From: Pseudomonas sp. B21_DOA
GTDB lineage: Bacteria > Pseudomonadota > Gammaproteobacteria > Pseudomonadales > Pseudomonadaceae
Assembly (NCBI GenBank): GCA_030544685.1
Contig: CP086683.1
Coordinates: forward strand, 5,642,001-5,706,000
Reading direction: 5' to 3'
DNA: 64,000 nucleotides
The translations under genes and the position numbers were made by a program. Shown piece after piece: positions 53,626 through 64,000 of this stretch (position 1 is the stretch's first letter; every line of letters begins with the position of its first letter). The notes beneath the pieces are model-generated. The model was not told the origin of the DNA. It worked only from the letters and a program-made list of their open reading frames with translations, and did no database searches.

Positions 53626-56600
53626 ATGCCCTCTCTCCCGTGCCGGATGACAACCCAGACCAAGGGCGCCACTACGAATTCATCAAATCCGCCGTCAGTA
53701 CTCCGTTCAAGACCGCAACCGTCAGTCGCGCCGAAGCGCTGGCCGCCACGCCTTTCAATATCGAGCCGTGGTACCAGACAGCCTCTGCCAAGGATCAGCA
53801 ACGGCTCGCCGCCGCCAATCTCAAGGCGTGGGGCTCGCAGAACGCGGTTGATCACCTGCTGGCGAAAATCGACCTGTACACCTTCGCCGAACCCTTGCTC
53901 AAGGCAAAAATAAAAGCGGTGTACGGGATCGAACCGGATGTCAAAACCACCTGGCTGCGCCTGTACATTCCGGCAGCCACGCCCTGGTATGCGCTTGACC
54001 TTTCTGCTGGCGCCGTCACACGTACGGTATCGCTGCTGGACGCCGCGCTGCACAACTTTGCCAGCACGGAAATTGCCGGGCCCGACTCGCAATACATCAG
54101 CCAGCCCGACGCGCGTGATCTGTTCGATGTTTTGCCGCTCCGGCACAAGATGTCGATTCAACAGTTCCAGACGCTGTGTCGCGAGCTGGACCTGGGTGCG
54201 CAGTACCAAAAGCATCTGGAAGGCACGCTGTTGCCAGCCCAGCCGCTGGCCGAAAGTCTGCTGCGCTACCAGGTGTTGCAAAGCCAGAAGGACGCCCTTG
54301 TCGTCGCGGCGCACATGGCGCTGATCAGGGGCGACATCGAGGACGATGCACACAAAAGGTGCTGCGCCTGGCCACCAGCAAATTCTCGTCCCCTGGCACA
54401 CAGCGGCCGGTTCGCTGGTATGACCTGTCGCTGCTCGACCAGCCGATGACCGGGATCATGCTGTTGCCACACGGTGCCAGCGACGCTGCCGGTGCAAGAC
54501 CCGTGATCGCCTATGTGCCACACGATCCGGATCATCCGCTGAAGCAATACGACTCGCTCAAGGCATTCGGCAGCGAACTGCTCCGACAACTGCGCGAGGA
54601 TCGCTTGTGCCCTGCGACGCGACAGACGTATCGCCAGTTCTTCAGTCAATTCATCGACCAGCAACAGCGCGGACATTTCTTTGCCGAGCTGGAACAACGC
54701 CTGTTCGTCGTCAGGTATCACCCGCCTGAAAGCTCGACCGACCAACGCCCGCCATGGCGCAAGGACCCGGTGGACAGCCCGAATCTGCGGCTCGCTGAGA
54801 CCCGCCTGCTCGGTGATTACTGGCAACACGCTTATCTACGCAAACTCGACAAGATTCTCAATGACGGCCGCGAGATCGCCGTGTCCACCGCTGACACCGA
54901 CAGCCAGGCGCGTTGGGCGTGGTGGGACAACTTCAAGAAAATCGTTTCGGACATTTTCAACGTCGCGCTGCTGATTGCCACACCGTTCGTGCCCGGTCTC
55001 GGCGAACTGATGCTCGCCTACAGCGCGTATCAACTGACTCGGGAAGTGGTCGAAGGCGTGGTCGATCTGGTACAGGGCCAGCAAATCGAGGCAGCCGAAC
55101 ACATCATCGGTGTGGTGAGCAGCGTGATTCAGCTGGCGGCATTCGGCGCCGGTGCGCAAATCGGCAGTGCCTTCAAACTCAAGCTGTCACCGTTGGTCGA
55201 GGCTATGAAGCCGGTGAAACTGCCCGATGGCAAAGCCTCGTTGTGGCACCCGGATCTTGCGCCTTACGAGCAAAACGACCTGCAACTGGCCGCTTCATCG
55301 AAACCCGACCCGCATGGCCTGCATCAGTTGGGCAGCCAAACCGTTCTGCCGCTGGAGGGCAAGCTCTACAGCGTCGAAAAAGCGCTCAGTCATCAATCTG
55401 CAAACGTTCACCGCATCAAGCATCCGCAGCGAGCCAACGCGTATAAACCGATCCTCGAACACAACGCACAGGGCGCCTGGCGGCACGAGGCGGAGAACCC
55501 GCTCGACTGGCACGACAGCGCCTTGATGCCGCGCCTGGGTCACAACGTCGAGCGTTTTTCCGCGACCGAACTGGAGCAGATCCGCGCCAGCAGCGGCACC
55601 GCTCACGATGAGCTGCGCGCCATGCATGACAGCAGCAGCGCGCCGCCGCCGTTGCTGACCGATTCGCTCAAGCGCTTCACCGCCCGCGCGGACGTGGGCC
55701 TCGCCAGCGCGGACATTCGCGCCGGGCGCCCGCTCAAACCACCCGCCGACTGGTTCGAACCGATCGCTACCAGCTTGCCGGGCTGGCCCGGTCGGCGCGC
55801 GATCAAAGTGACTTACGAGCAGGTGGAAGGCTACTCGCGCCAATACGGCGATCCCTCCGCAGGCGAAGCCGACACCCTGACCATCAGCCAGGCGGATCTC
55901 AATGCCGGCCGCTTGCCCGAACGTCTGAATGATTTCCTCAACGAGGGCGAAATGCGCGCGCTGCTCAAGCGCGACGTGCCGGCGATCGCCCGTCCGCAGG
56001 CCCTTCGCGACTTGCTCGCCGAGGCGGTAGAGTCCGGCCGCGATGACATTGCCAGACGCTTCTATCAGGCCGCCGACCGACCGCGAACACGCAAGGTTCG
56101 TATCATCAGGCAGCGTTTTCCCGAGTTGCCGCTGCCCTTGGCGGAAAAGCTGCTGAGCGATGCCAGCCCGGCTGAATTGCAGCGCATCGGCGACGAGCAT
56201 CGCTTGCCGCTGCGCCTGAAACATCAGGCCCGCGAACTCGATTTCGAAGCCTCGGCCAGCCGCGCCTATGACGGTTTCTACCGCGACACCCCACCCACAC
56301 CGATGACCGAACGGCTGGCGCTGAGCACTTTGCGCAAATACACGGACGCCTTCGGCCACCTGCGAATCGAAGTGCGCGACGGCACCCCTGCAGGACCGTT
56401 GCGTTGTGAGCTCGGCCCGGATGACGCGACCACCATCAGACGTTTGATCAGAGACGAGCATGGCCGTTACGAAGTGCTCGACGCCAACAATCTCAAGCTG
56501 CACGGCGCCGACGATTTCTACGAAGCGATTTTGCGCGCCTTGCCGGATGAAACACTGTCTGAGGTGGGCTACAGGCGCGGCCAGGGCCGGCCGTTCAAAC

Positions 56601-58748
56601 TATGGTTGATGGAGCTGGCGCAAGCGCCAGCCGACCGCCGCACGGCATTGGCCGAACCGCCGATTCAGCGAGCCGTGAGCATCGAAACCGAAACACTGGT
56701 GCGCGGCTGGCCCCGCCTTTTTCGGCGCTCGACACCTGAAGAAAGGATCAAGGACCTCTATCCGAAGATGAGCCCCCGGGAAGTCAGCGCATTTGTTGAG
56801 GCACTCAAGCGCAAGGGCGAACCGGTCGAGGCCATCGCGAGCCTTGAAAACGACCGAACGCAGTTGCACAACGAATTGCAGCGCTGGCGGGAAAGCTACC
56901 CTGCCGGCGTGGATGCCAACGGTGAACCCATTTACGGCGCTTCTGCGGATTTCATGCAAAAAGGCGGGCGGCACATCGAGGAGCGCCTGATCGAATGTTT
57001 TGATCGCCAGGGTGAAATCTTCGGCGAACGCAGCGTGCATCCCGACCAGGGTTACACGCTGGATTTATCTTCGACCATCGCCCGCCCGGAACTGGAACGC
57101 TGGTGGCAAACGCTGTACCAACGCCCCGGGATGAAAAAGTATTTCGATCGCATCACGGCGTTGAATCTCGACCGGGCGCGCCTGTCGCCGGACCCCAGCG
57201 TGCTGCTGAGCCACTTCCCCAACCTGCGCCAACTGAGCGCTCGCCAATGCGATTTGCGCGAACTGCCGTCCGTAACCGGACTGATGGCCAACCTGGAGGA
57301 GCTGGATCTGGCCGACAACCGCATCACGCTGAATGCCGAAGCCAACCGGCAATTGGGCCGATTGACCCGACTGCGCACCCTGAACCTCAACGGCAACCCA
57401 CTGGACCTGCCGCCCGATGTCAGCGCGATGAATCACTTGGCGCGCCTGCACCTGGCCAATTCGCGTATCCAGACCTGGCCCGAAGGTCTGTTCACTGTCG
57501 ACTCAGTGGCCAAACCACGCCCGCGCAGCCTGATGCTGGATTTGCGTGGCGCGCCCCTCGACACCTTGCCGACGGTCAGAGCCGGGTCTGATCAGGCCTT
57601 TGTGCTCAGTCGGGCTCGCTTCGATCAGACACGGCTGAGCAACGAAGACCGGGTGCGCTTAGGCGAGTACCGGACCTCTACCGGCCTGTCTTTTGTACAG
57701 GATTATTCCCCGCGGCGGACGACGAACTCAGCTACTGGAGCCGTTTTCCCAAGGACGCCCCCGGTACGGGACCGGGTCCGTCAGGCGCGCTCAGCACCTG
57801 GCGCAAGGAGTCCTGGTATGACCTGATCGCAGAGCCCGATTCCGCCGGTTTTTTCAGCGTGATTCGCAAACAGCGCGAGAGTGCCGACTACCGCACCGAT
57901 GCAGGTCGCCGGCGACTGACCCGGCGGGTCTGGGAAATGGTCGATGCCGTTGCCGTCGATTCGAAGCTGCGCGAAACGTTGTTCAAGCAGATTGTCTCCC
58001 CGAAGATTGCGGCGATCTCGGCGCGCAATTGTTCAACTCGCTGGGCATGAAAGTATTGGTATCCAAGGCCTACACAGAGTCGACTTCACCCGCAGTGCTG
58101 GAAGACCGTCTCGTGCGTCTGGCGCGCGGTGCGGCACGCCTGAATCGCGTCAGCGATGAAGCGGCGTTCGAGTACAAGACCCAGGAGGCGCTCAATAAGA
58201 GCGACCCGAGCATCCCGGCGCCGGATGAAGTTGAAGTCCATCTGGCCTACGAGACCGGTCTGGCTGAGCGCCTGCAACTGCCCTGGCAAACCGACGACAT
58301 GCTGTACCGCAAGCGCTCGGGGGTGACGCATGAAAAACTCGACGCTGCCTACGCCACGATCACCGAGGGTGAAGCCGGCGATGGCCTGGTCAACGGAATG
58401 ATCAGCCTGGGGTCGGATAATTTCTGGGAAAACCATTTGCTGAAAACGTACCCGGAGCAATACGCAGAAAATAATCGGCTATATGATCGCCAGGGCGAGC
58501 AACTCGATGAGCTCAAGGACGCTAAGGCCGAGTGGGCCAATCCGACCGCACGGACGAACATGCACGCACTGACTCGCCGCATCCAGACCCTGGCAGAAGC
58601 ACTGGGCATCCCTGCCGACGGCGACCTGTTCGACGACGCACCGCTGAGCGAGGAACGCTATCTGGAGTTGTATGACGGCATCGCGTACAAACGCCGCGAA
58701 CTGTCCCGGCGCCTGACGCGTGAGGCGATGGTCAAAGCCGGCCTGTGA
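53626..58748 (+). CDS. Dermonecrotic-toxin-like protein with LRRs and NEL-type E3 ubiquitin ligase domain (four frameshifts)
   Basis: Corrected length 1,708 residues from ATG 53626 (SD AAGGA). Breaks: G at 53640, A run 54354-54357, T run 57706-57707, C run 57998-58001; each needs one base. N-terminal region (NIEPWYQTASAKDQQRLAAA) resembles the dermonecrotic-toxin (DUF6543-type) domain of Pseudomonas toxins. Hydrophobic segments about 440-520 (FNVALLIATPFVPGLGELML) could insert in membranes. LRRs near 1190-1290 (LEELDLADNRI, LRTLNLNGNPLDLPP). The C-terminal NEL domain (about 1365-1708) has the catalytic Cys near residue 1463 in SPEDCGDLGAQLF, the CxD motif of IpaH/SspH ligases. Predicted to ubiquitinate proteins of a eukaryotic host; no secretion signal identified. 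Confidence 0.85.
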
Positions 58749-58804
58749 TTGTTTTCTGACGCGATTCGGCCAGCGCCGCTCGAGGTCTGGCCGATGGTTG
58801 TGGC

Positions 58805-60070
58805 CTAGTGCACTTCGGAATCCCAGATCACCGTGATGTTGCCCTTGTAGGGTTTGTCACCGGCGTTATCGATGAGCCAGTTGGTGTATTGCTCCGCCAC
58901 TTCGAAGTGCAACGTGCCCGGTTTGCGGTCAACGTAAATGCCAGGCTGAAAGGGTGCGGTCGCCGTGCGGCCCAACGGCACGTTACGCACCGGGCGTCCG
59001 GCGCTGTCGGTCAATCCGTGGGGCAGGCTGACGCTGACGTCGACCGCGCCGGCATAGCCCGTCTCGCGGTTCATGATGGCGCAGCCATCGCCGAATCCAA
59101 GATCATGCTCGCACTCGAGTTTCATGGTGAATTTCGACGAAGCCGAGATGTTGAATGTCTGGTCGCGATACAGCCGCGTCGGCCGCCGTCCGCTCTCCAG
59201 CCAGCCCTGCCAGCCACCTCGAGGTTCCAGCAAGACATGGTTGCCGCCGGGCGGGATATCGACTTTGAGGGTGTGTTGCACGTCGAGGACAAAATCCAGA
59301 GTGATGCTGCCGTCGTCGGGCCTCATCATTGATCCCAGCTGGAAATCGCCGGTAGGCCCGACGGTGTAGGCGATTGATCCGGTATACAGCCCGCTCGACA
59401 TACCCAACGGATTGGGCGTTCTCAGCTCATAGGCAAAATCGAGTTTTTCGAAATACATCGCGGGAATGCGGAACGCGGCAGTCTTGGTACAGGAAGCCAG
59501 CACCGGCGTATGCCAGAAAAAACGGTAGCTCGTGTCGCTATATCCTGCCAGACCACTTCCGCCGCAGGGTGCCGGGGCATACAGCCAGCCGGTTTGGGAG
59601 GTCCAGAGCCGGTCATGCGCCTGCGCGGCGTTGGCGATACCGGTCAGATCCTGCACTCTATGACTCAGGACGAATCTTGAGCCAATGCCAGTAATACGCA
59701 CCTCGACGATTTCCGTTTCCTGTGTGTCCTCATTGGTCACCGTCAACCGGCGCCAGTCAGCGGGCGCTCGCAGCGAAACATCATCACCGGACACAAGCGC
59801 ACGATCTGAATCGTGACGCACAGGCAATTCGATGCTGAACATATTATTGGCTGCGCACTTGTCCGGAAAGGAGACACAGTAGCCTCCGTTGGGCGTCTGA
59901 TTGATAAACAGATTTTTACCCGGCTGCGACGGATCCGGTTGAAACATCGCACGAATCTCCTGATTGACCGCATGCGCTTGAGTCATGCCCAACGCCATCA
60001 GTACGCCTACCGCGCTGATCATTTTCTTCAAAGGCTGAGCGGCCCGCCCGTTCGTAGTCATGATTGTCAT
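58805..60070 (-). CDS. CS1-type fimbrial tip-adhesin-like protein, copy B
   Basis: 421 residues from ATG 60070, which overlaps the major-pilin stop by ATGA. Signal peptide (ISAVGVLMALGMTQAHA). Mature part NQEIRAMFQPDPSQPGKN; two pairs of Cys; C-terminal pilin-like end GNITVIWDSEVH. It is strongly similar end to end to the protein at 61382-62592 (shared blocks EIVEVRITGIG, FAYELRTPNPLGMSSGLYTG, LDFVLDVQHTLKVD). It resembles CfaE/CblD-type tip subunits; the family call is by context and size. Confidence 0.65.
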   Translation of the reverse strand: MTIMTTNGRAAQPLKKMISAVGVLMALGMTQAHAVNQEIRAMFQPDPSQPGKNLFINQTPNGGYCVSFPDKCAANNMFSIELPVRHDSDRALVSGDDVSLRAPADWRRLTVTNEDTQETEIVEVRITGIGSRFVLSHRVQDLTGIANAAQAHDRLWTSQTGWLYAPAPCGGSGLAGYSDTSYRFFWHTPVLASCTKTAAFRIPAMYFEKLDFAYELRTPNPLGMSSGLYTGSIAYTVGPTGDFQLGSMMRPDDGSITLDFVLDVQHTLKVDIPPGGNHVLLEPRGGWQGWLESGRRPTRLYRDQTFNISASSKFTMKLECEHDLGFGDGCAIMNRETGYAGAVDVSVSLPHGLTDSAGRPVRNVPLGRTATAPFQPGIYVDRKPGTLHFEVAEQYTNWLIDNAGDKPYKGNITVIWDSEVH

Positions 60071-60560
60071 CCCGCACTCGGTGTGCCGGCGTTGAACATC
60101 AGCAACACGTTGCCGTAGTAGTCACCGGGTCGATAGCCTCCGGCCGGTTCGATCGGTTCGATCTTCAGCGCAACACGTTTGCCGGCGGCGGCTTCTTCCC
60201 GGGACACCACTTGTCGCGCGATGGCATGTGAACTCAGCTCGACGCCGTTGAAGGTCACGCGCAGTTCGATGATCTCTCCCGGCCGGCCGTTTTCCAGATA
60301 AGGATCGAGCAGCAAACGGGCCTCGATCGCACTGCTGTCATGGCGCACATCGAAGTTTTTCTCCACGTTACCCAGCGTTGACGTGGGGTAATCCCAATTC
60401 AGGCGCTGGGGCCGGTGAATCCAGTCCGGCTCCGCCGGGATGACGTAAAGGGTCGGCTGGGGATGGTCAGCGACACTTCGAAAGTGTGCTCCTCCCGCGC
60501 GCCCCAGGCCTCGGTGCCGGCAACTGCCAGCAGCACGAGGGCGATGCATTGCTTGATCAT
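60067..60560 (-). CDS. CS1-type (alpha) fimbrial major subunit (one frameshift)
   Basis: 164 residues after correction. Signal peptide MIKQCIALVLLAVAGTEAWG; mature part reads TLYVIPAEPDWIHRPQRLNW, then GEIIELRVTFNGVELSS and the family end RPGDYYGNVLLMFNAG, as in CS1-type major subunits. The frame breaks at the GGGG run 60459-60462 (C run on the coding strand); one more base joins signal peptide and mature domain. ATG at 60560. Confidence 0.8.
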
Positions 60561-60593
60561 GTCGGGTACCCGATGCGTCAGTGGTAAAGCGTG

Positions 60594-61337
60594 TCAGCGG
60601 CTGGCGACTTTCAGGGCTTTTCTGTCGGCGCCCTCGATCAGGAAAAAGCGGTATTCGCGGCCTTTCTCCTTGTCGAAGGCGAACGTCTTGCCGGCCAGCA
60701 CATGGTGTTTGGTGGTCGCGCCGCAGTCGCTTTCCTTGCTCAGCGAACAGCTCTTGAATTCGTCGATGATGAGCACCGTGTTGCCGTTGTTGCGCAATTC
60801 ATAGCGCGTATCGGTTTCATTGATCGCCGTGTCGAAACGCGCATTTTTCGGGCGCACGAAGAAGATCGTGCCGAACCCGGTCATCACGTTGACCCCCGCC
60901 GAGAGCGATTTTTTGTAGTCATCGCGTTCTTCATTGCTGACGACGAAATTGTCCTCCTGCTCCGGCACGACCGGCACGAACCGCACGCGGAAATAGCGCT
61001 CGCGATCCCGTTCGCCCATGTACAGCAGGCGCGTGCCCTGCATGCCTTGCGCCGGTACGATCAGCCGCGCCGGGCTGGCCATCAGGCCATTGCGCGAGGC
61101 ACCGTCGGCGGCATTGACCACGGCAATTTCCTTTGACGTTCCATCCGCCTCGTAGACGATCTCCAGCACGTTGACCTTGACGAACGCCGTGGCGTCACCG
61201 CTGTTGAATACCCGTTTGAGGTAGGTACTTTTATCGGCATCCAGGTAGTCGTATACCGTGCCCACATTGATCTGTGGCCCGGCCTGCGCCGTCAGGCAAA
61301 ACACGCTGAGCAGGCTCAGCAGCAATCCTCGGTTCAT
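60594..61337 (-). CDS. Alpha-type fimbrial periplasmic chaperone
   Basis: 247 residues from ATG 61337 (MNRGLLLSLLSVFCLTAQA signal peptide; GGAG upstream). Body with an immunoglobulin-like N-domain (KVNVLEIVYEADG, RLIVPAQGMQGTRLLYMG) and a C-domain (ARFDTAINETDTRYELRNNG), the pattern of alpha-family (CfaA-like) chaperones, rather than the FGS/FGL classical group. A longer start at 61385 would overlap the adhesin gene. It lies between the adhesin A and major pilin genes. Confidence 0.72.
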   Translation of the reverse strand: MNRGLLLSLLSVFCLTAQAGPQINVGTVYDYLDADKSTYLKRVFNSGDATAFVKVNVLEIVYEADGTSKEIAVVNAADGASRNGLMASPARLIVPAQGMQGTRLLYMGERDRERYFRVRFVPVVPEQEDNFVVSNEERDDYKKSLSAGVNVMTGFGTIFFVRPKNARFDTAINETDTRYELRNNGNTVLIIDEFKSCSLSKESDCGATTKHHVLAGKTFAFDKEKGREYRFFLIEGADRKALKVASR

Positions 61338-61381
61338 CGTTTTCAACTCCACGAATTTGGCAAATGTCCTGACTGCAGCGC

Positions 61382-62592
61382 TCATACGTCCGAATCCCAG
61401 ATGATGGTCACATTGCCGCGCAACCTGCCGCTGGCACCGGGTCCGAGCAGGAAGTCGATCGCAGAAGGTGTCATGTCGAAATGCAAGGTGCCGGGCTTGC
61501 GATCGACGTACAGGCCTGGCTGGAACGGGCCGGTCCAGCGGTTGAATTGCAACGAATGGCGGTTGACCGACCCGCCCGGGCCGGTGATGCCGGACGGCAG
61601 GCTTATGGAAACCAGAACTTCAGTGCTGTTGCCCTCCGGATTGCCCAGCTTGCAGACGTTTCCTCCATAGGAATGGCACAGCAACATGACCTTGAAGCGC
61701 GACGACGCCGAGATATAGAACAACTGATCGCGAAAGATCCGCGTCGGCTTGCGCCCGCTTTCCACCCACCGCGCCCAACCGCCCTCGGGTTCAAGGGTGA
61801 CGTTGTTGCCGCCCGGTGGCAGGTCGACCTTGAGGGTGTGCTGGACGTCGAGGACGAAGTCCAGGGTCAGGCTGCTGTCGTCCGGTCGCATCAACGGCCC
61901 GAAATCGAAATCACCCGCCGATCCGATGGTGTAAGTCATGGAGCCGGTATATAGCCCCGAAGACATACCCAATGGATTGGGGGTACGAAGCTCGTAGGCA
62001 AAATCGAGCGTATCGTACTCAATGGAAGGGATGTCGAACGCCGCGTATTTCGTGCATGGCGCCTCGACTGGTGTTTTCCAGAAAAAACGATAATGCTCGG
62101 GTCCGTACGGCGCATTGCCGCTGAACTGGCAAGGGGCGGTGCATAGACCCAACTCATGTTTGACCAAAGTCTTCGGTGACCTTCAAGTTCGTCGCTCACC
62201 CCCGCCAGAACGTAAGCCGGATGGCTGAGGACATACTTGGTCCCGACCCCTGTGATGCGCACTTCAACGATTTCCGATTCCTGAGTATCCGCGTTGATAA
62301 CTGTCAGTTGGCGCCAGTTGGCCGGTGCCTTCAGCGCAAGGCCATCACCGGGGCGCATACTTCTGGCCGATACGAAACGAGCCGGCAGCTGGATACTGAA
62401 CATATTGGCTGGCACGCACTGGTCCGGATAACTCGCGCAGTAACCACTGATGGGCGTCTGGTTGAGGAACACGTTCTTGCTCGGCTGAGATGGGTCCGGG
62501 CGAAACACCGCACGGATCTCCTGATTGACCGCATGCGCCGCAAACGCCGCTAGCATCAGCGCGAGAGCGCAGCCACCTGTGATGATCTTCAT
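61382..62592 (-). CDS. CS1-type fimbrial tip-adhesin-like protein, copy A (one frameshift)
   Basis: 403 residues after correction, ATG 62592 with signal peptide MKIITGGCALALMLAAFAAH. One C missing at the GGGG run 62133-62136 (C run on the coding strand) splits it; repaired it reads WVYAPPPCQFSGNAPYGPEH. Paralogue of the copy at 58805-60070. Four bases from the usher stop, so a tight operon. Confidence 0.65.
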
Positions 62593-62596
62593 GGCT

Positions 62597-64000
62597 TCAA
62601 CCCGCCTTCTGTTCGGTGGTAGTGACATCGGCCAGCGTGTCCGGCGTGCAACGCAGATCACCGATCATCAACACGTTGTTTTCGCTGCGATGGTCGGCCT
62701 CGTTGAGGCGGAACTGACACAGCAACTGATTGCCCTGACGTACTTCCAGGGTCGGTGAGCCGGCGTTCATTTCCATCGAGAAGAACCCGTCGACTTCGGT
62801 CACGCCACGGCTGGCGTGGTTGATCACGTGATGGCCCTTGAGCGGCTGGCCGCGACCGTCAACCAGACGGCCGAGCACGGTCAGGGTTTTCATCACGCGG
62901 ATCTGGCGGTACTCAACGCCACCCTTGTTCAAGTGATAACGGGTGCGCGCCGGCTCAATGGTGGCGGCCGGCACGGCGTTGCCTTCGAAATCGAAACTCA
63001 CCGAGCTGTTCTGATACGCCGTGATCGGAATGAAATTGCGCCCCGGCTTCAACGCAGCACCGCCGCCGCTGTAGTCGTCGGCGCGCAGGACGATGTCCTC
63101 GATGTCTGACTCGACGTCGACAATCATCCCGGCACCGCGCACTTCGCTCTGGCTGGTCAGGAGCATTTTCTCGCCGCCGACCACCAGCGTGCTGTCGAGG
63201 TTGAGCCCGCCCGTGAAGTTGCCGTTGTAGGAGGAACGCTGGACAAACGCGTCGCCGCTGAGCGCATCGGTGCGGAAATTGGTCAGGCTGGACATGCCCA
63301 GGCCGTACGTGTCGGTGAGCGCCGTCACCGAGACGCTTTGCAGCACGTGGTCCTTGAAGTCCCTGCGCCAGCCGAGCGAGGCATTGTTGTCGCGTTTGCC
63401 GTCACGGGCGGTGCGCGAGCCAATGCTGCCGGTGAGCTGCTGGCCAGGTGCGCCAAGGGCCAGGTTGATGCTCAGATCAACACCGCGATTGCGCGCATCG
63501 CCGCTGCTGAAACTGCCCGGCCGATCAAACAGCGACAGCCGCCAACTGGCATCGCTGCCCAACAGCACGGTGCGCTGGGTCCAGCCCAGATCCACGCCCA
63601 TGCCTTCGACATTGCCTTCGCTGTGCGACAGCCGCGCGTTCACCGAACTCTTGCTGCTCAGGCGATGGTTGAGTGCCAGCGAGGAGTTACTGGTCTGCCC
63701 GACAAACACGTTGCGCGGCCGAATGCGCGTGCCATCGGGCAACGTGTCGTAGGTATTGGTGGTGTCGAGCCAACTGCGGTTGTGGCTGACCACGATACTG
63801 CCGGCGCCGTAGTTATAGAGGCTCTGCAGATCGAGACCGGTGCCGTAATCCTCAGTCTTGTAGACGTTGGCGTACAACGTGATGTGATTGGCCAGCGTCC
63901 AGTCGATGGAGGTGCCGTACTGCAGTTTTTCGCGGATCTGCCGCGCCGAGGCACCGACAATCACCCGTGGGTGCAGCAGGTAGTTCACCGACGCGCCGGC
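62597..64000 (-). CDS. Alpha-type fimbrial outer-membrane usher (CfaC/TcfC-like; window-edge partial)
   Basis: The C-terminal ~465 residues are present; the gene continues beyond 64000. Beta-barrel-type sequence with alternating residues (GSIVVSHNRSWLDTTNTYDT, LNHRLSSKSSVNARLSHSEG) and a C-terminal plug/CTD-like carboxypeptidase-regulatory end (VLGRLVDGRGQPLKGHHVIN, VDGFFSMEMNAGSPTLEVR). The size and neighbours favour the CS1/alpha usher family. First known gene of the operon, transcribed leftwards. Confidence 0.75.
   Translation of the reverse strand, partial: AGASVNYLLHPRVIVGASARQIREKLQYGTSIDWTLANHITLYANVYKTEDYGTGLDLQSLYNYGAGSIVVSHNRSWLDTTNTYDTLPDGTRIRPRNVFVGQTSNSSLALNHRLSSKSSVNARLSHSEGNVEGMGVDLGWTQRTVLLGSDASWRLSLFDRPGSFSSGDARNRGVDLSINLALGAPGQQLTGSIGSRTARDGKRDNNASLGWRRDFKDHVLQSVSVTALTDTYGLGMSSLTNFRTDALSGDAFVQRSSYNGNFTGGLNLDSTLVVGGEKMLLTSQSEVRGAGMIVDVESDIEDIVLRADDYSGGGAALKPGRNFIPITAYQNSSVSFDFEGNAVPAATIEPARTRYHLNKGGVEYRQIRVMKTLTVLGRLVDGRGQPLKGHHVINHASRGVTEVDGFFSMEMNAGSPTLEVRQGNQLLCQFRLNEADHRSENNVLMIGDLRCTPDTLADVTTTEQKAG

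Noticed and set aside
58769..58792. Terminator after the toxin gene
   Set aside because: A GGCCAG/CTGGCC stem is present but no T run follows, so it is too weak to call.

Overview
This window looks like a chromosomal segment of a Pseudomonas of the P. fluorescens group. The reasons are the dense GC-rich coding, gene orders familiar from Pseudomonas (rsx-nth-PA3496-like; argG, motY, pyrC-rnt, peroxiredoxin, bfd, bfr, grxD, argF; glpFKRD; aatJQMP-aauSR), and many dispersed REP pairs (REPINs) of the kind described in P. fluorescens.

Layout. 1-720: 3' end of metG. 830-5460: rsxA, B, D, G, E (no rsxC), nth and a PA3496-type small gene. 5548-7313: an orphan LuxR-type response regulator and a broken AT-rich membrane-protein gene. 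7430-14047: argG, motY, pyrC-rnt, a 2-Cys peroxiredoxin, bfd, bfr and a monothiol glutaredoxin. 14145-20575: molybdopterin oxidoreductase, small hypothetical, argF, an ABC ATPase, a PhzF-like gene and a YbaK-like deacylase. 20755-26034: glycerol regulon glpF-glpK-glpR-glpD. 26112-28864: LysR regulator divergent from an MFS exporter and a small NTF2-like protein. 28883-36123: acidic amino-acid uptake system (two AauR-type operators, a sigma54 promoter, aatJQMP, aauS-aauR) and a GlpM-family gene. 36142-48374: lipoproteins, hydrolase, MetR, GNAT, LysE, NUDIX, permease/C-N hydrolase/LuxR locus, an FMN-dependent glutamate-synthase-like protein and another permease. 48830-50173: a RAYT (REP-associated transposase) followed by about 3.7 tandem copies of a 221-bp unit, each holding a REPIN. 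50283-58748: a large GT51/transpeptidase-type penicillin-binding protein and a roughly 1,700-residue toxin (N-terminal dermonecrotic-toxin-like region, LRRs, C-terminal NEL-type E3 ubiquitin ligase domain). 58805-64000: a CS1-type (alpha) fimbrial operon on the minus strand with usher, chaperone, major pilin and two paralogous tip-adhesin-like proteins.

A strong technical signal runs through the window. At least 22 single-base frameshifts interrupt genes, including housekeeping genes (metG, nth, glpK, glpD). Nearly all are explained by one base missing from a short homopolymer run, and restoring that base gives full-length proteins of the expected size. This looks like homopolymer sequencing error rather than mass pseudogenisation. 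The affected genes are annotated here as single CDSs with the corrected reading described.

The most interesting biology is the NEL-type toxin, the RAYT with its private tandem REPIN array, the Rsx operon lacking rsxC whose RsxB carries a long extra tail, and the fimbrial operon with two tip-like subunits.
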